DNA of 20,000 nucleotides from Chromera velia (GCA_018398765.1 JAHBMJ010000616.1:1-20000), one strand, 5' to 3'. Counted from the first letter of the stretch, positions 9,746 through 18,033 are shown. Translations and numbers: made by a program. Notes: generated by a model not told the origin, from the letters alone.

Positions 9746-9970
9746 GTGAGTGCGTGTTCCAGTCAGAGGATTGATTAGTACATCCAAATATAAAACTTCA
9801 GACTTATAAAGGATGTCAACAAAAAAACATGCGCACAAACACGCGCACACACGTATGTGCGTAGGATCAACGATTCCATTTCTTCTGCATGGAACATGTG
9901 CTTGATTGCTTGCTTCATACTGTATTGGCTTGAAGTTTCCTGTCTGTTGTTCTGTCCTGCTTGCGTACAG

Positions 9971-10093
9971 ACATCAACGAGTGCTCCACCGGTGCCCACA
10001 ACTGCCACTCCAACGCCACCTGCACAGATCAATTGCCCTTCTGGAGCTGTGCGTGCAACGGGGGATTCTCAGGAGACGGGGTGTCGTGCGCGA
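9971..10093 (+). CDS. Exon 7: EGF-like module 6 (type A/B intermediate)
   Basis: Acceptor GTACAG|ACATC, donor GCGA|GTGAGT, 41 codons. The loop TDQLPFWSC combines the type A Gln with the type B Phe-Trp-Ser, and the module ends GDGVSC. It looks like a chimera of the two EGF subtypes. Intron 7 (10094-10522) contains a (CT)n tract close to the acceptor. Confidence 0.9.
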
Positions 10094-10441
10094 GTGAGTC
10101 TGTAGCAGTCAGAGCTCGAACGGTGGATGTTTTGCAAGCTTCTTGCAAAGGAAATTGGTCAAGTCTGAGATAAATTTACTTTTCCTGAGCGCACTTGCTT
10201 GCCTGCATGCTACTTTTGAAACGGAGAGTACATTCATTCAGTGAGTCAGATCGGATGCTCATCACAGCGCCGTCGTCTCCGGTATGCGGCCGCCGTCCGT
10301 TGCTTCCTTTTTCGTCCTGCCTCTCAGCTTGCAACATGCATACCAACGATATCGAGCCATCTGAGCTCTCCGAACATTCGATTGATCGCATGAGTGAGAT
10401 TTGAAAAAACTTGTTGCAACACAATCAACGGGAAAATCATG

Positions 10442-10445
<4 letters not shown>

Positions 10446-10477
<32 letters not shown>
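10446..10477 (+). repeat. (CT)n microsatellite in intron 7
   Basis: Sixteen uninterrupted CT units about 45 bases upstream of the exon 8 acceptor. They could serve as an extended polypyrimidine tract. Confidence 0.9.
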
Positions 10478-10479
<2 letters not shown>

Positions 10480-10522
10480 TCCCGGCTTTGTGCCTCTTTT
10501 TCTCCTTTGTGGATGCATGCAG

Positions 10523-10645
10523 ACATCAACGAGTGCTCCACCGGTGCCCACAACTGCCACTCCAACGCCACCTGCTCAGACGAGGCCCCGTTCTGGAGCT
10601 GTGCGTGCAACGGGGGATTCTCAGGAGACGGGGTGACATGCACAA
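10523..10645 (+). CDS. Exon 8: EGF-like module 7 (type B)
   Basis: Acceptor GCATGCAG|ACATC, donor ACAA|GTAAGT, 41 codons. The loop is SDEAPFWSC, with Ser for the usual Thr after Cys3. About five base differences from exon 4. The intron starts GTAAGTCAGTCAGTC, again a donor-linked tetranucleotide run. Intron 8 is 286 nt. Confidence 0.9.
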
Positions 10646-10931
10646 GTAAGTCAGTCAGTCAATGGGTCGAAATCATTTCTTTCCAGAAAAATTTACACAG
10701 AGCAAGACAGACAGTCCGACTCTACTCATTGCATGACTACGCGCATCTGAATTTTCTGCTCGCTTCGTACTGAATTTTCGTCTTTTAGTGCCGACCGAAA
10801 AATTCCGTCTGTTGACTTGCCTTCCATGTATGTGCGCGCGCCTTGGTGTGAGCGGAAGTGCTTGGACACAGCCACGGTTACCCAAAGGCTTTCTCCAATG
10901 TGTCGGTCTATTCATGCGTGCATGTGTGCAG

Positions 10932-11054
10932 ACATCAACGAGTGCTCCACCGGTGCCCACAACTGCCACTCCAACGCCACCTGTACAGATCAGGTCCCCT
11001 ACTTTGGTTGCGCCTGCAGCGGGGGATTCTCAGGAGACGGGGTGACTTGCGCGA
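10932..11054 (+). CDS. Exon 9: EGF-like module 8 (type A)
   Basis: Acceptor TGTGCAG|ACATC, donor GCGA|GTGAGT, 41 codons. One nonsynonymous change from exon 3 (CSGGF instead of CNGGF). The first bases of the flanking introns also match exon 3 (GCGTGCATGTGTGCAG upstream, GTGAGTCCGT downstream) before similarity ends. Intron 9 (11055-11541) carries an (AATC)n run. Confidence 0.9.
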
Positions 11055-11405
11055 GTGAGTCCGTCCGGGAGTCCTCTGGATTCGGAAATCATTTTGTCTG
11101 ACTGAATCCATTTGACTTCAGTCGATACAGTCTTCATTTTGTCGTACCTGCTCTGGAACATGTCCTTGATTGTCCCTTTGTGACTGCAGGCGCGTTGAAT
11201 GTAACCGAAGATGAGATTTAAAACAAAAACAAAAACAGAGAAAGAGCGTTCACCAGATGGGTCACTCACTGATCAAGAAAGCGCCATGCAGTCGGTTACC
11301 GCTTCCCAAAAAAGGACGCCCATGCAGCTGCTGAAGAGGCGAGAAAAATTTGCAGTTTACTGGCGACAGACAAATGTAGCGGGAAAGCCCTAGGGCGGAA
11401 CACAT

Positions 11406-11438
<33 letters not shown>

Positions 11439-11442
11439 ATCA
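11406..11442 (+). repeat. (AATC)n microsatellite in intron 9
   Basis: About nine AATC units, the last with a T-to-G change (ATCGATC). Confidence 0.9.
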
Positions 11443-11541
11443 AACCCAATTTATCCACCTGCTGCCTTATGCTGCTATGCCCTGCTCGGTCACGTGTACA
11501 TGATTGGTTTCTGTTGCCCCACCACACGTGCCGCCCTGCAG

Positions 11542-11667
11542 ACATCAACGAGTGCTCCACCGGTGCCCACAACTGCCACTCCAATGCCACCTGCACAGAC
11601 GAGGCCCCGTTCTGGAGCTGTGCGTGCAACGGGGGATTCTCAGGAGACGGAGTTTCCTCTTGCTCAG
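11542..11667 (+). CDS. Exon 10: EGF-like module 9 (type B)
   Basis: Acceptor CTGCAG|ACATC, donor CTCAG|GTGGG, 42 codons. The loop is TDEAPFWSC. The extra codon comes from a GVSSCS end shared with exon 12. The last exon base is G, so the next module starts with Asp (GAC), not Asn. Intron 10 is 215 nt, the shortest seen. Confidence 0.9.
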
Positions 11668-11882
11668 GTGGGCCCTCCCAGCGAAGAAAGACAGAAGACG
11701 GACTGGCTATTAATCCGGGAGGGGAAGAGTCTTCATTGTGGTGTTGAATCGATGGGTGAATGAAATCTTGCTCGCATCGCACTGCTCACTGCAATTTCGA
11801 TTTGTATTGACAGAAAATTTGTCTAGCTTGTTGTCCCTTGGTACCTACCGCTCCGTCTGTGCGTGCGTCAACGTGCCTGCAG

Positions 11883-12005
11883 ACATTGATGAGTGCTCCT
11901 CGGGGACCCATAATTGCCACTCCAACGCCAACTGCACGAAGCAGGTCCCTTATTTCAACTGTGCATGCGACGGGGGATTCTCAGGAGACGGGGTGACGTG
12001 CTCAA
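11883..12005 (+). CDS. Exon 11: EGF-like module 10 (divergent)
   Basis: Acceptor CCTGCAG|ACATTG, donor CTCAA|GTGAG, 41 codons. The lead-in is DIDECSSGTHNC and the loop CTKQVPYFNC, with Lys where the hydroxylated Asp/Asn should be, so this copy should not be hydroxylated there. The NCT sequon overlaps Cys3. It shares the type A loop otherwise. Confidence 0.9.
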
Positions 12006-12009
12006 GTGA

Positions 12010-12048
<39 letters not shown>
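12006..12048 (+). repeat. (GTCT)n repeat at the intron 11 donor
   Basis: The donor GTGAG is followed directly by about nine GTCT units. Intron 11 (12006-12529) also has ATTC/CAGT-rich words near 12165-12210; nothing else is recognised. Confidence 0.9.
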
Positions 12049-12529
12049 AGAAAGTCGACGAGTCCATTTGAAGAGTCGGTTTGTCAGGGTAAACCACTGC
12101 AGCCCCCTTGCCATTCGCTCGCGTGATTGCCTGCAACCATAAGCAGTAAATCGGCTTCACGATTCATTCATTCACTCATGCATTCATTCCTTCAGCCAGT
12201 CAGTCAGATACACAGTTGAGTTGAGCGATGTCCCGAGCTTGGGTATCGGTGCCAGAGCACTTCCAGTGAAGGTCAGAGAGAACATCAAGAAGCAAAAAGC
12301 AGGCAACAAGGGAGTCATCCAAAACAGAAAACTTCTTTCCGCCTGAAAAAAAAAAGCAGCCAGTAAAGAGAAAAGGAAGCCAACTCGTCTGTCTTAACTC
12401 ACTCAGACTGTGCTCCTCATCTTCAGAGTCGGCAAGATTGCGTGTCAATTGAGCTGTCTCTTCGCATTCAAATTGATTGGCTGAATTCTGCTGTCTGCAT
12501 TTTGCTCCGCCCCACATGGCACCTTACAG

Positions 12530-12655
12530 ACATCAACGAGTGCTCCACCGGTGCCCACAACTGCCACTCCAACGCCACCTGTACAGATCAGGTCCCCTAC
12601 TTTGGCTGCGCTTGCAACGGGGGATTCTCAGGAAACGGAGTTTCCTCTTGCTCAG
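12530..12655 (+). CDS. Exon 12: EGF-like module 11 (type A)
   Basis: Acceptor CTTACAG|ACATC, donor CTCAG|GTGGG, 42 codons. The type A loop TDQVPYFGC is combined with the GVSSCS end seen in exon 10. GNG replaces GDG before Cys6. The combination of a type A body with an exon 10 end looks mosaic. Intron 12 (12656-13420, 765 nt) is the longest and holds no recognisable extra module. Confidence 0.9.
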
Positions 12656-13395
12656 GTGGGTGCAGAGGGGGAGGGACAAGAGTCTGAGGTAGCCTCTAGT
12701 GGGCGGCTGGAAGTTTTTTGTGGTTCCTAGACATTTGCGTCTCGTATTTGACTCACAAACGTGTGCCAGTCGCGTTCTCTGTTCCGGTTCTTCGGCGATG
12801 CATGTGCTTCTTCCTTGTCTCTGCTTTCTGCCCATTTTTTCTCTGCCAGCCTCCCCCCTGTTTCTGTCCGAGTTTTGTTCTTTGCAACCAGTTGATTTTG
12901 GAAATCAGAGGGGAGAGTCTACCCGAGACACAGAGCTAGGGGAAGGAGAGGAGGCAGCAGAAGGCATTCATGGCAGATTGCTTCACAGACGGCATGATGT
13001 GCGATTCTCCTGAGCATTCGAAGCCTTGGTTCAACCCTTTCTGGTCGAAGGCATACACATTTGCTTTCCTGTGCTTCTCACAGAATGTGAAGGGACAAAG
13101 GCAGAATGGGGCATCCAGGGGAACGGAAGAATGAGCTAACGGCATCTAGCCGATCGAAGAAATAAATTAGTGGCAAAGGACTCGGCAGACGCGGAAGAAA
13201 TGACAGGCAGTGACGAGCCAGAGAAGGATGCATGGACAGGGGAGCAGGCAGACTGATGCGGTAAGCTCTAGGTTTTCGTATGGGATTTTGGATTGGAAAC
13301 ATCAATCGATGAGGTGGATCTTCACTCCCAACATCAGTCAGTCAGTCTCTTTGTCCACTCTCACCCATTCCCTGTCATACGACGGACAACAAGAG

Positions 13396-13644
13396 TGCCT
13401 GTCTGCCTGTGTGCCTGCAGACATCGACGAATGCTTCACAGGGGCCCACAACTGCGCCCCCGAGGCCAACTGCACCAACCAGGTTCCCTTCTGGGACTGT
13501 GTGTGCGATCACGGGTACTCATGGAACGGGACAGCGTGTGCAGGTGAGTGAGTGAGTGCGTGAATCCGTCAGCTAGATGAGTCAGTCAGTCAGCTAGGAC
13601 AGCGAGACCTGCACAGATCGATCGGCAGACAAGTGTCATCAACA
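13396..13644 (+). repeat. Segmental duplication copy 1 (exon 13 and flanks)
   Basis: This segment matches 14596-14844 at a constant offset of exactly 1,200 bases with only a handful of substitutions. It spans the end of intron 12, all of exon 13 and the first ~100 bases of intron 13. Similarity stops abruptly at both edges. Confidence 0.9.
13421..13543 (+). CDS. Exon 13: EGF-like module 12 (type C)
   Basis: Acceptor CCTGCAG|ACATC, donor GCAG|GTGAG, 41 codons. It reads DIDECFTGAHNCAPEANC, then TNQVPFWDCVC and DHGYSWNGTAC: a distinct EGF subtype with Asn in the hydroxylation position and a Trp in the aromatic one. Exon 15 is its near-identical duplicate, differing by Phe/Ser after the first Cys. 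Intron 13 (13544-14135) has CAGT/ATTC-rich stretches near 13575-13600 and 13690-13780. Confidence 0.9.
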
Positions 13645-14135
13645 CGCACTGTTTGTGTGACCGACTTCGAACTGCATTTTCGTGAATTCATTCAATCTTT
13701 AGTTCACTCATTCATTTTTCATCCACTGTTTCATTTATTCAATCAGTCGGTGAGTCAGTCAGTCAGTCAATCAGTTCGTTTCAGACTTTCAGTCATTCCT
13801 CAATCAGTCGAAGTCCTTGTCGACGCAACTTGGCCTTATGCGGCGTGCCTTCTCGGTCCGGTTCTTCTTCTTTTTTTCTGTCCCAAAAGTCTGCAATGAT
13901 GCAGAATATTGCACGAATGGAGAGAAATGACCACGAGAAGAGCAGTCGTTATTGAGTGCTTCAATTGAACCAGAACCCCTTAGTTGATTGGAGTAGCAGG
14001 AAACTCGGTACGATTTTTTCTGAAAGCATTTTGCCGAGCTGTTGTTGCACTTCCCCTGGCTTTCCTACTATCTCTGGTCTTTCTTGGACGTAGATGAAAA
14101 TGTTCGAGACTTCCGGTACGGACGTCTGCATGCAG

Positions 14136-14258
14136 GTATCGATGAGTGCTCCACTGGAGCGCACAACTGTGACGCCAACGCCGCGTGCACAGATCAATCG
14201 CCCTTTTGGGCCTGTGCGTGTAACGGGGGCTATTCCGGAGACGGGTTTTCGTGCTCTG
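14136..14258 (+). CDS. Exon 14: EGF-like module 13
   Basis: Acceptor ATGCAG|GTATCGATG, donor TCTG|GTGGGT, 41 codons. The split codon G+GT makes Gly, giving GIDEC, so the first calcium ligand is lost. The loop is TDQSPFWAC and the end GDGFSC. It is the only acceptor here followed by GT, and exon 14 lies inside the spacer between the two copies of the 249-bp duplication. Intron 14 (362 nt) is unremarkable. Confidence 0.85.
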
Positions 14259-14595
14259 GTGGGTGCGGTGGGCGAGGGCGGAGCATCAAAGACGAAAAGA
14301 ATCTCGATTATTGATCGGCTTTCTTGTGAAATCCGTGAGCATCTTCCTTTGTTCCTTTGGCGGTTGAATGCTGAAATTCCGCAGTCTAGTCTGCTGGATT
14401 GATTTTCCCTTCTGGAAAGAAATTTGTCCCCCCTACGGGTAGGACCAGAAATGGGTGATGCAACCGCTTGGACTATTTGATTGTCCCCTGAAGAGTCGGG
14501 GTCATCTCTGTCTTGTGCTCAGCTCAATTCACGATCTGGCTGCTCACTCTCTTTCTGCATGTGACGCCTCTGTCTGAATTCTTCGTCCAGTCACC

Positions 14596-14844
14596 TGCCT
14601 GTCTGCCTGTGTGCCTGCAGACATCGACGAATGCTCCACAGGGGCCCACAACTGCGCCCCCGAGGCCAACTGCACCAACCAGGTTCCCTTCTGGGACTGT
14701 GTGTGCGATCACGGGTACTCATGGAACGGGACAGCGTGTGCAGGTGAGTGAGTGAGTGCGTGAATCCGTCAGCTAGATGAGTCAGTCGGTCAGCTAGGAC
14801 AGCAAGACCTGCAGAGATCGATCGGCAGACAAGTGTCACCAACA
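14596..14844 (+). repeat. Segmental duplication copy 2 (exon 15 and flanks)
   Basis: Near-identical to 13396-13644. Differences I can see: TCC/TTC in the exon and a few single-base changes in the intron (CAGTCGG/CAGTCAG, CAGCAAG/CAGCGAG, GCAGAG/GCACAG, CACC/CATC). Such low divergence, introns included, implies a recent event. Confidence 0.9.
14621..14743 (+). CDS. Exon 15: EGF-like module 14 (type C, last EGF)
   Basis: Acceptor CCTGCAG|ACATC, donor GCAG|GTGAG, 41 codons. Same protein as exon 13 except Ser for Phe after Cys1. Intron 15 (14744-15193) contains a GGAAGGAAG-rich purine run near 14900-14955 and marks the switch from EGF to sushi-like modules. Confidence 0.9.
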
Positions 14845-15193
14845 AAACCCACAGAAGGAATGGGACGGCGTGTAGAGGTGGGATGGCCGCAGGGGGGGTC
14901 AGGGCAGGGGAAGGGAGGGAGAGAAACGAGCATGAAGGAAGGAAGGAAGAAAGGAATGTGGGTGGAGTGGCGTTGTCTTCTGCTGATAGACAAACAAGAA
15001 GTTGTGTGTGCTTCTTCCCGGTGACCGGCTAAGTTATTTCCTTCCTGCGGTCTACCTGCCCAACAACTGTTTTCTTTTCTCTCTGAAGATCAGCTACCCC
15101 TTCCAACGTACAGCTGCTGAGAAGCCAGAATTTTGCCGCACTTGCACGCATTTTTTAAGATTTGATCGCGACGGTCTATGCATCTGATTGCAG

Positions 15194-15481
15194 CTGCCGA
15201 GTGCCACCCGGACGACTCGCAGCCCAACGCAGGTGTTTGCGATTTTGGTTGCACCGACTGGACTCGCCAGCACCTTTTGAGTCTTGTCAGCAGGCCGGGG
15301 AAAGAGCCCACGGGCACAACAAGTCTCTGGTCTTACACTTGCTTCAGCGGGTTTCAGCTTGACCAAGCCGACCGCGTATGGGGCGTGAACGTCGTCGATG
15401 ACGTGAACTTCACGTGCACAGGGACCGGACCCGGAACTTCGGAGTGGCAACTTGGAGGGGGGACGATGGCGTCGTGCTCTG
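15194..15481 (+). CDS. Exon 16: sushi/CCP-like module 1 (enlarged)
   Basis: Acceptor GATTGCAG|CTGCC, donor CTCTG|GTGTG, 96 codons. It starts AAECHPDDSQPN like the later modules (xCN..xDPQPN) and has the SYTCFSGF, VNFTCTGT and SEWQ...ASC elements of the family. About 20 residues longer than modules 3-8, with an extra cysteine pair (GVCDFGC) near its residues 16-20, giving six cysteines rather than four. Intron 16 (388 nt) holds nothing recognised. Confidence 0.8.
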
Positions 15482-15869
15482 GTGTGTCGCCATTCTGTGT
15501 CTGTCTATGCATATGCAGATATTTATTTGCAGCAGGCAACGCGGGTTCTGCATGGCCTTCTCGCGTTTTCTTTTTTTTTTCGCTTTTCCGGAGGTTTCAG
15601 GAGGACGTTTTTTGTGATCGACTCATGAATTCAAGGGATCTTGATGCGTACATGTGTATGTCAGGGAGAGTGCCTGTTGAATTCTCTCTCGAACACACAG
15701 GTCCGGCCACCCGAACGATGGATGCCTTGTCAGTATTTTTTGCCTTGAATGAGCGAATGCCGTCCCGAGAGAGTGAATGAATGACTCCAATGCGTTGGAT
15801 GGAGTCCTTTCAGTGAAGCGACGGGGGTTCGTCCGTGCCAATTACACTCACATACAAGGATGGATGCAG

Positions 15870-16127
15870 CCGTGGCCTGCAATGAGACGACAGACTCAGG
15901 AACGTTTTCTCCCAACAGCTTCGACTTCAGTCGGGGCTTTCGGGTCAACTTTGGACAGACTGGCCAAACTTTCAATACCGCAACGTTCAGATTCGGATGC
16001 TTCGACGGCTTCGGTCTGAAGTCTTTCGGATCCAACCGAGCTCAGAATTCAAGCTTTACCGGTACATGCACGGCCAGAGCATATGGAAGATCCGAGTGGA
16101 CGATCGCCTTCTTCCCCACATGCGAGC
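15870..16127 (+). CDS. Exon 17: sushi/CCP-like module 2 (divergent)
   Basis: Acceptor GATGCAG|CCGTGG, donor GAGC|GTGAG, 86 codons. It reads AVACNETTD, then FGQTGQTFNTATFRFGCFDGF, SFTGTCTARAY and RSEWTIAFFPTC: the four sushi cysteines with divergent linkers. It is the only exon ending in C before the donor, which makes the next split codon Pro. Intron 17 (349 nt) carries the CT/GT repeats. Confidence 0.8.
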
Positions 16128-16401
16128 GTGAGTAGGTGCTTTGAGTCGCTAGCTTCTGACTTGATCTCTTACTTCCCCTAACTGATTGCCACGGTGATCG
16201 TTTACGTCCTCTGACTCTAAAGTGAACGGGTCTTTCTTCGATCGGCTGGCCACAGCCTTGAGGGAATTACAGATGATTCGGATAGACCAGTGCATACACA
16301 AACATTTCCCTCTATCGTTTTGTTTTCTGCCGCAAACATCGATTTTCACAATGCAGACTGCCTGCCGGTCTGATTGCGTCCATTCATGCAGGGCAATCCA
16401 C

Positions 16402-16404
<3 letters not shown>

Positions 16405-16464
<60 letters not shown>
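16405..16464 (+). repeat. (CT)n(GT)n compound microsatellite in intron 17
   Basis: A pure CT run (16405-16432) followed by TTT and a pure GT run (16437-16464). It ends about 12 bases before the exon 18 acceptor and so occupies the polypyrimidine-tract position. Confidence 0.9.
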
Positions 16465-16466
<2 letters not shown>

Positions 16467-16476
16467 GTGCCTGCAG

Positions 16477-16698
16477 CCGCCAACTGCAATCAGGCGAGCG
16501 ACCCCCAGCCGAATGCTCTGACTGCTCAGGTGATCCGAACAAACACCCCGACCGGAAGCACCAACGCGGCACGGGACTTTGTTTACAGCTGTAACGATGG
16601 GTGCCAACTTGTTGGTCCAGGAAGTGTAAACTTCAGATGCACTGCGCTAGCGTATCGGTCGTCCGAGTGGCAGGGGGGGGAGCTGCCTAATTGCACAG
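16477..16698 (+). CDS. Exon 18: sushi/CCP-like module 3, with GC donor
   Basis: Acceptor CCTGCAG|CCGCC, donor ACAG|GCAAGT, 74 codons. It reads PANCNQASDPQPNALTAQV, then FVYSCNDGC, VNFRCTAL and SEWQGGELPNC. The phase-1 boundary after the last Cys falls on GC rather than GT; AG|GCAAGT is the classical strong GC donor. Unlike its siblings the module has Cys where the conserved Tyr of DGY lies, leaving five cysteines. Intron 18 (401 nt) has T-rich and CT-rich stretches only. Confidence 0.8.
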
Positions 16699-17099
16699 GC
16701 AAGTTGTGTATTCTTTGTATTCGATGATCTTGTTCTCTGTTTTTCTTGCTTGTTTTTCTTGTTTGTTTTGTCTTCTGTTTCCTTCTTGTTCTTTCCGTGC
16801 CTGAAGGGATGTGAGGTAAAACGGTTTTCAGGCTGTTGTGGACTCCCCGCCATCCCTCTCTCGCCCTCTTGTCCCCCTTCTGTCCTCCTTCTGTCCCCCT
16901 CTCCATTTTTTTCCCCTGCTGCATCAGCCACTCGCACTTCTGGTCTTTTCCGCCCAATCTTTCTTTCGTTCAGCCCGAGTCTTTCGTCTACCTTCTTGCG
17001 GCCCCTTCTTTTTGGATTGTGAGTCGACGAGTCTGCACCAGGAATTTCGTGGGTCATAGAGTCTTTTGCTGTGCTCCGTTCTCTTATTTCGTCATCCAG

Positions 17100-17324
17100 A
17101 TGTCTCCTGCAACGAATCAACGGACCCTCAGCCAAACACCCTCACTGCTGAGGTCGTTCGAACCAACTCGGGACAGACAGGCAACACCACGCAGACGGCA
17201 GCCTTCAACTATAGCTGCAACGACGGGTACTCTTTGAACAGTCCGGTCTCGTCAGTGATTTTCACATGCACAGGAACGGCATACGCGCAATCTCAGTGGC
17301 AGGGGTCCCCTCCAACGTGCTCAG
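17100..17324 (+). CDS. Exon 19: sushi/CCP-like module 4
   Basis: Acceptor ATCCAG|ATGTC, donor CTCAG|GTGAG, 75 codons. It reads DVSCNESTDPQPN, then NTTQTAAFNYSCNDGYSL, IFTCTGTAY and SQWQGSPPTC, a clear four-cysteine sushi pattern with Tyr-x-Cys, Gly-Tyr, Phe-x-Cys and Trp...Pro-x-Cys. NTT is a possible N-glycosylation site. Intron 19 (442 nt) holds nothing recognised. Confidence 0.85.
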
Positions 17325-17766
17325 GTGAGATCGATCGATTAGTTTTTTCTCTTTCTCGCTCAAAGAGATCGAGAAACCATCCGTCAACTTGAGTTCATTG
17401 AGTCTTGAAGAGAAAAAATGAAAGCTTGCGGACGGCTGTCCAAGAAAGCACGCAGCTTGCTTGTCAGACTTGTGTGAGTGCGTTTCGATTAGGATGAAAA
17501 CAGCGCTTACCTTCCTCAGACGAAGATTTGTGGGATACACATGATGTATCTATCGCAGTTGCCCGCCCTGCTGTTCTGATCCACTTAAGGAGGTTGAAGC
17601 AGTCGATTACGATTTCTTTACGACTTTCACCCCCTTTGTCACCGGGAGAGCGCGACCATGGCAGCTTTTTTCTTTTCAATATCTGCGTGCTCATGCCTCT
17701 TTTTCCATGTACTCAAAAAGCTCTCGGTTTCCTTTTTTTCCATGCGTTCGCTCTTTGACGTTGCAG

Positions 17767-17991
17767 CGGCCTCCTGCAATCAGGCAATCGACCCGCAGCC
17801 GAACGCCCTCACAGCTGAAGTAGTCAGGACCGACTCTGCACAGGCAGGTGTTACGAGCCAGACAGCAGCGTTCTCCTACAGCTGCAACGATGGGTATCAG
17901 CGTGTCGGCTCAGGCAGTGTCGTCTTTACCTGCACGGGTACCGCATACGGATCTTCGGAGTGGCAGGGCGGCAGTGTGCCCACTTGCTCTG
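17767..17991 (+). CDS. Exon 20: sushi/CCP-like module 5
   Basis: Acceptor GTTGCAG|CGGCC, donor CTCTG|GTCAGT, 75 codons. It reads AASCNQAIDPQPNALTAEV, then FSYSCNDGYQRV, VFTCTGTAY and SEWQGGSVPTC. Closest in layout to modules 3, 4, 6 and 7. The donor lies at the head of a (GTCA)n repeat. Confidence 0.85.
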
Positions 17992-18033
17992 GTCAGTCAG
18001 TCAACCAGTCAGTCAGTCAGTCAGTCAGTCAGT
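17992..18033 (+). repeat. (GTCA)n repeat beginning at the intron 20 donor
   Basis: The donor is the first GTCAGT of about ten GTCA units with one ACCA break. The rest of intron 20 has a (GGGA)n run at 18175-18192 and no other recognised content. Confidence 0.9.

Noticed and set aside
8202-14743. Regularly spaced near-identical ~123-bp repeats as a CRISPR-like or satellite array
   Set aside because: The repeats are EGF-coding exons with splice sites, the spacers are introns of variable length, and the genome is eukaryotic.
16699-16704. GT at 16703 as the exon 18 donor instead of GC at 16699
   Set aside because: It would break phase 1 and lengthen the module by four bases, whereas AG|GCAAGT fits the domain edge and the next acceptor exactly.
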